From: Dehalococcoidia bacterium
Lineage (GTDB): Bacteria > Chloroflexota > Dehalococcoidia > Dehalococcoidales > Fen-1064
Reading direction: 5' to 3'
DNA length: 64,000 nucleotides
Assembly: GCA_011170375.1 (NCBI GenBank)
Contig: DUEV01000001.1
Location: 62,001 to 126,000 of the forward strand
Made by a program: the position numbers and the translations under genes. Under the pieces are notes generated by a model, which was given only the letters and a program-made list of their open reading frames with translations, was not told where the DNA came from and searched no databases. Below are positions 50,022 to 56,790 of the stretch, in pieces (position 1 is the stretch's first letter; each line of letters opens with the position of its first letter).

Positions 50022-51257
50022 ATGAAAGACGAACAGAAGACCAAGAGACAGCTCATAGCGGAGCTGGAAGAGTTGCGCCAGCGTGTTGCTGATCTGGAGA
50101 GGGCCGAGAATCAGCATGTGCAGGAGGGTGAGTTACTGCGTATCTTCCGTACTACGCCAATCGGCCTGTTTATCGTACAGGATGGCAAATTCCAGTTCGT
50201 CAACGACGTCTTTCGAAATATTACCGGTGGCCAGCCGGACGAACTAATCGGGACTGATTCGAGGAATCTGGTCTTACCTGAAGACCGGGAAATGGTCAGG
50301 GATAACGCGGTAAAGATGCTCAAGGGAGAGCGTAACGAGCCCTACAAATATCGTATCGTCGTGGCCAGTGGGCAGGTACGCTGGATGCTGGAGGGAATTG
50401 CTTCTGTTCAATACCGAGGAAAGCGGGCAGCTCTAGGCCATGCTATGGATATCACCGAGTTGGAGCAGGCCCAAGAGAAGCTTGAGGAGGCCTACGAGCA
50501 GGAGAGGCAGTTGCGTGAGCAGCTACAGGCTGAGGTGCAATGGCGGATTGAGTTCACCCGAGCACTTGTACATGAACTTAAGACACCGCTGACACCGGTA
50601 CTATCTTCCAGCGAGTTGCTCTATAGTGAGCTTCGCGAAGAACCTTGGATGAGTATTGCCGAAAACATTCATCGCGGCGCTACCAACTTGAGTAACCGGA
50701 TAGATGAGTTGCTTGATTTGGCCAAGGTCGAGATTGGCACACTAAAACTCAACCGTGAGGCACTGGATGTCCTGCCTCTATTGACAGGGGTAGGTAATGA
50801 TATGACTGTAGTGGCGAAAGCTGCCGGACAATCGCTGGTGCTGGAGCTACCGTCTTATCTTCCTCGGGTCTGGGCCGATGAGGAACGTCTGCGACAGGTA
50901 GTGCTTAATCTATTGATTAATGCCTCTAAATTCACCCAGGAAGGCGGCAAGATTATACTCAGAGCTAAAGCACAGAATGCCTCTATGGTGGTGGTGGAGG
51001 TTGAGGACAATGGCCCCGGTATCCCTAAAGAAGACCAGGGGCGGCTTTTTTTACCATACCACCGGCAGCTGAGCGATCGTGAGCATCTCAGTGGCCTGGG
51101 ACTGGGACTGGCGCTGTGCAAGAATATAGTTGAGCTTCATGGCGGTGATATCTGGGTGGATAGTGAAGTGGGCAAGGGTTCAACCTTTGGTTTCTCAATA
51201 CCTCTGGCTACCGCCAGTCATAGGCGGCGTGGTGCCAGGCAGGAGGCGGTCACATGA
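50022..51257 (+). CDS. Soluble PAS-domain sensor histidine kinase
   Basis: The 411-residue kinase has no membrane segment. Domains in order: N-terminal coiled coil (1-36), PAS (about 37-105, LLRIFRTTPIGLFIVQDGKFQFVNDVF), PAC region (about 106-150), coiled linker, HisKA with phospho-acceptor His 184 in ALVHELKTPLTP, and HATPase with NLLINASKFTQEGG (N box), VEDNGPGIP (G1) and LSGLGLGLALCKNIVELHGG (G2). It senses a cytoplasmic cue, unknown. ATG 50022 follows GGTGGGG; a GTG at 49992 is an alternative. Its stop overlaps the response-regulator start. Confidence 0.93.
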   Translation: MKDEQKTKRQLIAELEELRQRVADLERAENQHVQEGELLRIFRTTPIGLFIVQDGKFQFVNDVFRNITGGQPDELIGTDSRNLVLPEDREMVRDNAVKMLKGERNEPYKYRIVVASGQVRWMLEGIASVQYRGKRAALGHAMDITELEQAQEKLEEAYEQERQLREQLQAEVQWRIEFTRALVHELKTPLTPVLSSSELLYSELREEPWMSIAENIHRGATNLSNRIDELLDLAKVEIGTLKLNREALDVLPLLTGVGNDMTVVAKAAGQSLVLELPSYLPRVWADEERLRQVVLNLLINASKFTQEGGKIILRAKAQNASMVVVEVEDNGPGIPKEDQGRLFLPYHRQLSDREHLSGLGLGLALCKNIVELHGGDIWVDSEVGKGSTFGFSIPLATASHRRRGARQEAVT

Positions 51258-51934
51258 AAGTCCTCCTTATCGAAGACGACCGCGAAATCATCGATGCTAT
51301 CTCGCTTGCCTTCAAAATACGCTGGCCAGAGGCGAAGCTGGTCTCTACCAGACTCGGCCAGAAGGGTGTAGAGATGGTTGAGAGTGAATCGCCGGACATC
51401 GTTATCCTTGACCTGGGGCTACCCGATATCAGTGGATTCGAGGTATTGCAGCAAATTCGCCTTTTCTCACAGGTGCCCACCATTATCCTGACGGTCAGAT
51501 CTGAGGAGGCCGACATAGTTAAAGGGCTGGAGTGGGGGGCGGATGACTATATAACAAAGCCCTTCCGGCAACTCGAATTTCTGGCACGGGTCAGGGCCCT
51601 GATTCGCCGGCAGGAGACGGTAGAATCGGAAACGCTGGTCTATGGTCCGCTGCGGCTTGATGCCATCACCGGTCAACTTAATTACTATGGAAGAGACATC
51701 TCACTCACGGCTACCGAGAACCACATCATGGGACACCTGATGCGGAATGGTGGTCGTGCGGTGACACATTCAAGCCTGGCTGAGGCAGTCTGGGGAGATG
51801 ACTATCCCGGGGCGGCTGATAGTCTAAAGGTTCATATTCGCCGCCTGCGTGAGAAAGTCGAGGAGGACCCCAGCCACCCACGCCTCATACTCACCCGAAC
51901 CGGTGTTGGCTATTTATTAGCGAAAACGGAATAG
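51254..51934 (+). CDS. OmpR/PhoB-family response regulator
   Basis: The 226-residue regulator has a receiver domain (1-118) with phospho-acceptor Asp 53 in ILDLGLPD, the acidic pair EDD at 7-9, TVRSEEAD and Lys in YITKPF. Its winged-helix DNA-binding domain (about 130-224) reads DISLTATENHIMGHLMRNGGRAVTHSSLAEAVWGDDYPGAADSLKVHIRRLREKVEEDP. It overlaps the kinase gene by 4 nt (ATGA), so it is its partner. Regulators of this family bind tandem direct repeats about 11 bp apart, and such repeats lie just downstream at 51994-52035. Confidence 0.95.
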   Translation: MKVLLIEDDREIIDAISLAFKIRWPEAKLVSTRLGQKGVEMVESESPDIVILDLGLPDISGFEVLQQIRLFSQVPTIILTVRSEEADIVKGLEWGADDYITKPFRQLEFLARVRALIRRQETVESETLVYGPLRLDAITGQLNYYGRDISLTATENHIMGHLMRNGGRAVTHSSLAEAVWGDDYPGAADSLKVHIRRLREKVEEDPSHPRLILTRTGVGYLLAKTE

Positions 51935-51993
51935 GCCGGAGTCGAGGTCTGCCGACGACTTACGCTGGAATGCACCTGGTTAATCATGTCCAA

Positions 51994-52035
51994 ATTGTAA
52001 CCTATTGTAACCCCATCGTGACCTATTATTTACCT
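51994..52035 (+). promoter_or_regulatory. Helically phased direct repeats, likely response-regulator site
   Basis: Four tandem units ATTGTAACCT, ATTGTAACCCC, ATCGTGACCT, ATTATTTACCT start at 51994, 52004, 52015 and 52025, i.e. one per DNA turn. A further TTTTAACCT lies at 52057-52065, in phase. This is the arrangement used by OmpR/PhoB-type regulators, and such a regulator is encoded immediately upstream. Confidence 0.6.
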
Positions 52036-52074
52036 GCTGTGGAGTTTCTTTATCTTCTTTTAACCTCTATGAAC

Positions 52075-52080
52075 TAGAAT
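52075..52080 (+). promoter_or_regulatory. -10 box without a good -35, activator-type promoter
   Basis: TAGAAT at 52075-52080 has only ATCTTC at the -35 position, as expected for a promoter needing the upstream direct repeats. Transcription would start near 52087 and lead into the small ORF at 52121. Confidence 0.55.
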
Positions 52081-52120
52081 CATATTAGTTAGCGGTAGAG
52101 GTATGAAAGGAGGCGGAGAA

Positions 52121-52246
52121 ATGAAGCGACTTATTGAATCCATCCAAAGGTTCGGCCATGTATTCGGCGTGGTTATGGGGAGCAACTTCACTAGACCATG
52201 TGATAGCACCCTGCAGAAGTACCAGTACCTTCGCCTTGAGCTCTAA
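52121..52246 (+). CDS. Small protein, 41 aa
   Basis: ATG 52121 follows a strong site (AAAGGAGGCGGAGAA). The peptide begins MKRLIESIQRFGHVFGVVMG, an amphipathic or weakly membrane-binding helix, and continues SNFTRPCDSTLQKYQYLRLEL. Strong start site, dedicated promoter and tandem operator repeats suggest a real, regulated small protein. No family is recognised. After it come a GACTTC-TT-GAAGTC dyad (52271-52284) and a possible long RNA stem AAACCGGGCAC ... GTGCTCGGTTT. Confidence 0.5.
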   Translation: MKRLIESIQRFGHVFGVVMGSNFTRPCDSTLQKYQYLRLEL

Positions 52247-52472
52247 CCCGTGTTGTCTGACCTTTGAATCGACTTCTTGAAGTCAGAATAGGATAAGAGT
52301 GAAGGTGCTGAAGAACTTGTTTGAGTTGATAACATCAGAAAACCGGGCACCAGATTTAAAGTTAGGTAGCAGTATTCCAACCGCAAAGAAAGTGCTCGGT
52401 TTCTATTTCCCCTCCCGCTTGTGCGGGACTACTGCTGTATGTTGAGACTATCTCTTAGAATAGTACCAGGCA
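52247..52472. other. Structured intergenic region
   Basis: No gene seen. Several dyads suggest RNA structure: GACTTC-TT-GAAGTC, an 11-bp AAACCGGGCAC / GTGCTCGGTTT pair about 45 nt apart, CCCGC-TTGT-GCGGG, and TAGCAGTA / TACTGCT. It may be the 3' part of the small-ORF transcript. Confidence 0.45.
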
Positions 52473-52529
52473 TTGACAGCCTGCGGTGCAGAGAATAAAC
52501 TGGAATAATAAGGGAGAAAGCCGCAGGCT
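52473..52529 (+). promoter_or_regulatory. Promoter of the DUF2807-like gene with a flanking dyad
   Basis: TTGACA (52473-52478), 17 bp, TAAACT (52496-52501). A 9-bp inverted repeat AGCCTGCGG (52478-52486) / CCGCAGGCT (52521-52529) brackets the -10 region and start site, a possible two-site operator. Confidence 0.55.
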
Positions 52530-52555
52530 TGTATTATTTCTGAAAGGCTGGTCCG

Positions 52556-53500
52556 ATGGATATTGATGAGCTCAGGAGAGAGGCTGAAGAAGGCAAGGAG
52601 AGACTAAAGAGAGATATCCTCGAGTTCAGGGACATCTTACGGAGAATGGCAGAGGAGGCTAAGGAGGTCGGAGGAATCCGCGCTGAGGAGTCGATATGCC
52701 GGGCGGAGAAGCGGATTGGGGAAATGGTACAGCAATTCGAGTCGCGTATAGATAAAGCCATTTCAGTAATGGTTGGCTCTTCAGCCGGCAAGAAAAATGT
52801 GGTGACCCGCGAAATGGATTTCACCGACTTCACCAATATTGATATCAGCAGTTGTTTTAAGGTTGGTATTACGCGGGCAGATTCATACAGTGTCAATATA
52901 GCTGCTAACGAGAAACTGTTCGACTACATCAACGTTTCTAAGTCCGGCAACACTTTGAAAATATCAATCGAGCCCCTCCCTCTACCTGCAAGACCAAACC
53001 TGCTCTCTCCAAGACCTAACCTGCGGGCCGAAATAACTATGCCTGAGCTTCACAAACTACGTCTTGGTAGTTCCACGACATGTGTCGTCAGCGGGTTTAA
53101 CTCCAACGATGGGTTTGATCTGAATGTTACCGGTAACAGCGCTCTGGATATTGACATTAAGGCCGGTAAGACCAAGGTCGAGATATCAGGCGCCAGCCGA
53201 CTCAGAGGGCAGATGAAGCTGGCTGATGCCGAATTTACTCTCTCCGGGGCCAGCAGAGCTGAATTGAGTGGCTCTGCTAATAGCGTTGTGTTGAACGCCT
53301 GGGGGGCCAGCCGGTTGGATTTATCTGATTTTGTACTGAATGATACCGCTGTCAACCTTAAAGGGGCCAGCGAGGCCACCGTAAACGTAAACGGTAGACT
53401 GGACCTGGACCTGAGTGGTGGTTCAAGGCTTTACTACAACGGCAAACCCACCATGGGCAAGATAAACGTATCCGGCACCTCTAGTCTAAGCCAGAGATAG
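52556..53500 (+). CDS. DUF2807-like (head GIN) beta-helix protein with coiled-coil start
   Basis: The 314-residue protein has a charged helical or coiled-coil N-terminus (about 1-75: IDELRREAEEGKERLKRDILEFRDILRRMAEEAKE). The DUF2807 beta-solenoid domain (about 85-314) shows EMDFTDFTNIDISSCFKVGITRADSYSVNIAANEKL and short repeats GASRLRGQMKLADAEFTLSGASRAELSGSANSVVLNAWGASRLDLSDF. Family members are usually exported with a signal peptide; none is seen here, so it may stay cytoplasmic. It lies downstream of the two-component system and may be in its regulon. The start has GAAAGG upstream of ATG 52556. Confidence 0.82.
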   Translation: MDIDELRREAEEGKERLKRDILEFRDILRRMAEEAKEVGGIRAEESICRAEKRIGEMVQQFESRIDKAISVMVGSSAGKKNVVTREMDFTDFTNIDISSCFKVGITRADSYSVNIAANEKLFDYINVSKSGNTLKISIEPLPLPARPNLLSPRPNLRAEITMPELHKLRLGSSTTCVVSGFNSNDGFDLNVTGNSALDIDIKAGKTKVEISGASRLRGQMKLADAEFTLSGASRAELSGSANSVVLNAWGASRLDLSDFVLNDTAVNLKGASEATVNVNGRLDLDLSGGSRLYYNGKPTMGKINVSGTSSLSQR

Positions 53501-53590
53501 AGCCATCGGTTATTCCCCCTCCACCTATTCCCCCCTTTATAGTGATATCCTTCTCCTTTTCATTGCTCGTCAGACTGAAAAATCACCCTA

Positions 53591-53619
53591 TTGACAACAA
53601 CCCTCTAAAGGACTAGAAT
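53591..53619 (+). promoter_or_regulatory. Promoter of leader element copy B
   Basis: TTGACA (53591-53596), 17 bp, TAGAAT (53614-53619), nearly the same sequence as the copy A promoter at 25294-25266 on the other strand. Confidence 0.8.
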
Positions 53620-53625
53620 CAACTC

Positions 53626-53766
53626 CCCAGTACAATACTACTACGTATACCACTGATACCCAACCATACCCAACCTCTAGTGGATGATTAAGTCGGGAGG
53701 TGGGTGGTGGAAAGTAGTAAGGACACCAGAATCGCTAGATGAGTGGCGGTGACTGGTGTTCTTTTT
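53626..53766 (+). ncRNA. Leader/sRNA element, copy B
   Basis: Predicted transcript from about 53626 to a terminator made of GGACACCAG (53721-53729), CTGGTGTTC (53753-53761) and a run of T. It shares with copy A the block CTCCCCAGTACAATACTA, ACCATACCC, AAGTCGGGAGGTGGG and AGAATCGCTAGATGA. It differs by a 15-20 nt insertion and scattered changes, one of which is compensatory in the terminator stem. CUCCC near the 5' end can pair with GGGAG, competing with the local CCC(G/A)AC-GTCGGG hairpin. It lies upstream of the PH-like membrane protein gene at 53790. Confidence 0.65.
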
Positions 53767-53789
53767 GTATGTGAAGGGAGATTACGAAG

Positions 53790-54512
53790 ATGAACAGCGA
53801 TGAATCAAGAGACCAGACCAGAGAGGAAATAATTCAAAGGTGGAAAGAAAGGGCGGAAAGAGACCGACAGCAGTTCAAAGAGGAGCAGAGTGAACCGTGG
53901 AAATTAAGTGAAAGAATAAAGGTGGAAGACTGGCAGCATATGGTGATAGCACCAAGGCTTAGAGATATTAGAATTAAACTCTGGGATTACCTTGGTGCTG
54001 TCTTGTTTATAGTAGCTGGAATCGGTGGGATAGTCGTGCTAATAACTCAGTTGGATTTCCCTATGTCATTGTGGGCTATAGTGGGTGCGTTTTTAGTTAT
54101 CTATGGGGGGAATTTACTAATAGTAACGGTCAGTGAGAAAACCATTATAGATAAGTCTAGTGGGAGTATTGTATTGGAACGTAGATACAATTTTCTAAGT
54201 AAAAGAAGACGTTCCATCAAGTTCTCAGAGATAAAGAATATCACCATAGATAAGTGGTGGACTACGCCTCAAGGGGGAGGGAGAATATATTTTTGGCGGG
54301 TTTCTCTCAATACTGGTACTGAGACTGTTCCGATTGAAAGCCTACGAGAAGGTAAGAGGGGCGATGAAGAAATTTATGCCTTGGCAAGAGGAATAAGTGC
54401 TCTAATCGGTAAGGAGATAGTAGATAACTCCAGCGAACCTCAATGTGCGGACACAAATATTATTACAGATGCTAAAAAAATTCTCTCTTGGATAAAGAGG
54501 CGTCTGAGGTAG
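53790..54512 (+). CDS. Membrane protein with PH-like C-terminal domain
   Basis: The 240-residue protein has a charged N-terminus (about 1-60, RDQTREEIIQRWKERAERDRQQFKEEQ) and two hydrophobic segments (about 67-90 LGAVLFIVAGIGGIVVLIT and 93-113 MSLWAIVGAFLVIYGGNLLIV). A beta-rich domain follows (about 115-205, KTIIDKSSGSIVLERRYNFLSKRRRSIKFSEIKNITIDKWW), resembling bacterial PH-like domains. Function unknown. It starts 24 nt after the terminator of leader copy B, so read-through there could control it. GAAGGGAGATTACGAAG precedes the ATG. Confidence 0.7.
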   Translation: MNSDESRDQTREEIIQRWKERAERDRQQFKEEQSEPWKLSERIKVEDWQHMVIAPRLRDIRIKLWDYLGAVLFIVAGIGGIVVLITQLDFPMSLWAIVGAFLVIYGGNLLIVTVSEKTIIDKSSGSIVLERRYNFLSKRRRSIKFSEIKNITIDKWWTTPQGGGRIYFWRVSLNTGTETVPIESLREGKRGDEEIYALARGISALIGKEIVDNSSEPQCADTNIITDAKKILSWIKRRLR

Positions 54513-54513
54513 T

Positions 54514-54562
54514 GGTATCAGAGTCGTCAATATGGCGATGACTGACGCTATTGGTTATCAGA
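54514..54562 (+). terminator. Possible stem-loop after the membrane protein gene
   Basis: GGTATCAG ... and CAATATGGCG-ATGACTGA-CGCTATTG (stem with a bulge) lie directly after the stop at 54512. There is no T-run, so termination is uncertain. Confidence 0.35.
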
Positions 54563-54599
54563 CAAGTCTTAGTCAAATCAGAAATAGGAGGCAAATGTA

Positions 54600-55034
54600 A
54601 TGAAAAGAATTGAAAACTCCACAGAAATAGGCGCCGCACCTGAAAACATAAGCAAATATATATGGGATGTTAATAATTTGCCTAACTATCTACCTATGTC
54701 CGACGTGAAGGTGTTTGAGAAAAGAGAGGATTATATTCGGGTGGGCCATAAATTGGCCGCTGCACGAATGAAGATGAATCTAGTCTGTGAGTTTCGAAGG
54801 CTTGAGAATGGCATGAAACTGGAGTACCAGACGGTAAAAGGTATGAGAGTTCATGGAAGTTGGCTGTTTGAGCCAACAGATAAGGGTACTAATCTGACCT
54901 ATATTGTAGAATACGAGCCTCCTGGATGGATGCTTGGTGCGGTCCTGGATAAACTCATAATTGCGAGAGAGATGGAAAGAATAGGGGTGGAAGCGCTTCA
55001 GAAGCTAACAGGTATCCTCAAAGAGCAAAAATAG
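54600..55034 (+). CDS. SRPBCC (START/Bet v1-like) protein
   Basis: The 144-residue protein starts KRIENSTEIGAAPENISKYIWDVNNLPNYLPMSDVKVFEKREDYIRVGHKL and continues with strands LVCEFRRLENGMKLEYQTVKGMRVHGSWLFEPTDKGTNLTYIVEYEPP and the C-terminal helix IIAREMERIGVEALQKLTGIL. This is the helix-grip fold that binds hydrophobic ligands (polyketide cyclase/coenzyme-Q-binding group). The ligand is unknown. AGGAGGCAAATGTA precedes the ATG. It lies between two envelope-related genes. Confidence 0.82.
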   Translation: MKRIENSTEIGAAPENISKYIWDVNNLPNYLPMSDVKVFEKREDYIRVGHKLAAARMKMNLVCEFRRLENGMKLEYQTVKGMRVHGSWLFEPTDKGTNLTYIVEYEPPGWMLGAVLDKLIIAREMERIGVEALQKLTGILKEQK

Positions 55035-55134
55035 CAACATAGGATAAATGGTTTTTCAATTTGAATGGCGGTTGTTGGTGCTCTTTTTATATCTGGATAT
55101 TCAGCGGCTGTGACTGAAAAAGGAGTCCAATCAG

Positions 55135-55908
55135 GTGAAGAGATGCATTCCTATCAGCGTTATGACCATTCTGATTATTTCGCTCATTATTCCCATCGGA
55201 TGCAAAACAGCTGAGTTCGAACTTAGTTCCCTTGAAATTACCCCGAGCTGTATAGCTATTGGTGACAAAGCAATCGTATCGGTGGATGTGACCAATATTG
55301 GCTCGGCTGAAGGAACTTGCACTGTGACCTTAAGCTTGGATGGCGTGGTGGTAGATACAAAGGATGTAAATATACCAGCTATGTCCACGAGAGAGGTTAC
55401 CTTTGATGTAATTAAGGAAACCATCGGTGAGTATACAGTCGAGATAGGCAATCTGAATGCGACGCTGAGTGTAGTCGAACCAGTAATTCTTGAGTTTCGA
55501 GAACTCAAAGAAGTCTCGATTGACAGTGCCGAAAATGGAGAGTTGGAAACAATATTTATGTGGGTACCTGCTACTGGTATCATCGATGGTGAGGAGAAGG
55601 TACTTAATAGCAGCTATTTCAAGCGTAACACCTACGTGACTACCAGCAGCCAGATGGGTGGGGTAGTACTACATTTCGAATGGAACGAGGAAGGTACCAT
55701 ACTTTCTGAGCAGATTACCAGCCGGCTTATCGGACAGCCTCTGGGCATCTTTGTGGGTTCGGGCGCAGATGCCCAACCTTTACTTGGCGAGGACGGACAG
55801 CCGATTGCTCCAATAATCAGGGATGTGATTACAGATGCAGGGATTATTATGGGGTTGAGTCTCAAGGATGCTGTCACGCTTTCAGAGCAACTAAATGCAG
55901 CTCGATAA
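55135..55908 (+). CDS. Lipoprotein with CARDB-like and SecD-head-like domains
   Basis: Residues 1-23 are a lipoprotein signal (MKRCIPISVMTILIISLIIPIGC) with Cys 23 as the lipidation site. Residues about 30-115 resemble a CARDB/Ig-like adhesion domain (FELSSLEITPSCIAIGDKAIVSVDVTNIGSAEGTCTVTLSLDGVVVDTKDVNI). Residues about 165-257 resemble the P1 head subdomain of SecD (VLHFEWNEEGTILSEQITSRLIGQPLGIFVG ... IIRDVITDAGIIMGLSLKDAVTLSEQLNAA). In SecD the head sits outside the membrane and helps pull exported proteins; an anchored solitary copy is unusual. The start is GTG 55135. A decayed copy of the leader element (about 55065-55095) lies upstream. Confidence 0.75.
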   Translation: MKRCIPISVMTILIISLIIPIGCKTAEFELSSLEITPSCIAIGDKAIVSVDVTNIGSAEGTCTVTLSLDGVVVDTKDVNIPAMSTREVTFDVIKETIGEYTVEIGNLNATLSVVEPVILEFRELKEVSIDSAENGELETIFMWVPATGIIDGEEKVLNSSYFKRNTYVTTSSQMGGVVLHFEWNEEGTILSEQITSRLIGQPLGIFVGSGADAQPLLGEDGQPIAPIIRDVITDAGIIMGLSLKDAVTLSEQLNAAR

Positions 55909-56026
55909 ATAACCATCACTCGCTACTCGCTTGGCGAATTAGCAATTGGCACTGCAAGTCTTCAACGGTATGCTAGCCTTCTTCTATCCGTCAAGTAACT
56001 CTCTCATCTCCTCCCCGATGGTCCGA

Positions 56027-56245
56027 CTATGACCTATATTGGTTGACCTGTTCAATCAATGCCTTGGCTGACTTCTCATCCAGAAAGAGGCTGTATTTAA
56101 TAACTATACAAGATTCAATATCCCATTCTTGAGATGGCAATACACTGACCTGAAAGTGATAAGGTCTTTTCTCTAACTCAAGCGGTTCTGGCTTCAGTTT
56201 GTCTATCTCAGCAGCTAGTCTCTCCAGCTCTACTATGCTAGTCAT
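56027..56245 (-). CDS. Small hypothetical protein, 72 aa
   Basis: The protein begins MTSIVELERLAAEIDKLKPEPLELEKRPYHFQ, followed by VSVLPSQEWDIESCIVIKYSLFLDEKSAKALIEQVNQYRS. It looks like a helix plus a small beta domain; no family recognised. ATG 56245 is used because GGAGA lies about 8 nt upstream; the longer frame to 56434 runs into palindromic repeat R11 and is not credible. Confidence 0.5.
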   Translation of the reverse strand: MTSIVELERLAAEIDKLKPEPLELEKRPYHFQVSVLPSQEWDIESCIVIKYSLFLDEKSAKALIEQVNQYRS

Positions 56246-56330
56246 TCTATGTTTCTCCATAACATATGCTAACAGGCACATTTTAACACATTGGTAAATA
56301 TTTATGGATGACTTGCTTGAGCGGATAAGA

Positions 56331-56392
56331 CCAAGGGGGACACCCCCTTGGAATCCCCCGCCCAGAGGGATTTCACCCCTCTGGAACTCCCC
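56331..56392. repeat. GC-rich palindromic repeat R11
   Basis: CCAAGGGGG-ACA-CCCCCTTGG, AATCCCCCGCC and CAGAGGG-ATTTCA-CCCCTCTGG: the same layout and nearly the same sequence as R4 at 21064-21127. Confidence 0.75.
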
Positions 56393-56540
56393 AAAACGGT
56401 GTGGGGGTAGTTCCTTGGTAGGGGTCGTCCGCACCTTAGATGGTGCCGTACTATTCTATCAAGGGCTTGAGTAGTGTCTACAAGTGAAGATTTTGAGGGA
56501 GACGAGGCCTTTGGGATAGATGAGTACTCTAAATACTGCT

Positions 56541-56700
56541 AAAAGGGAGCTTGAGAGTGATGTAGGCTCTAGGCTATTAAAAGGGAGTATAAGAGGGGCG
56601 CAGCCCTCTAATTTTAAAAAATCCCCTTCCCCTCTGGGGAAGGGGATACAGGCCTGCCCGCCGCACAAGGCTTTGGCAGGCGGGGGATGTGGCCATCACT
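56541..56700. repeat. GC-rich palindromic repeat R12 (long form)
   Basis: AGAGGGGC-GCA-GCCCTCT, CCCCTTCCCC-TCT-GGGGAAGGGG, ATACAGGC, and a CCTGCCCGCC ... GGCAGGCGGG arm pair. It closely matches R5. The remaining 56393-56540 and 56701-56790 show no gene. Confidence 0.75.
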
Positions 56701-56790
56701 GCCAAACAGGGGCACTGTCTGAGACTAAAAAACATGGCAGATTGACTTCTCTTGCCAGGTTTTGCTAGAGTCTGGCGGGAGGGACTGGAA

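Noticed and set aside
56246-56434. Longer N-terminus for the 72-aa protein at 56027
   Set aside because: The extra residues come from palindromic repeat R11; a better ribosome site lies at 56245.
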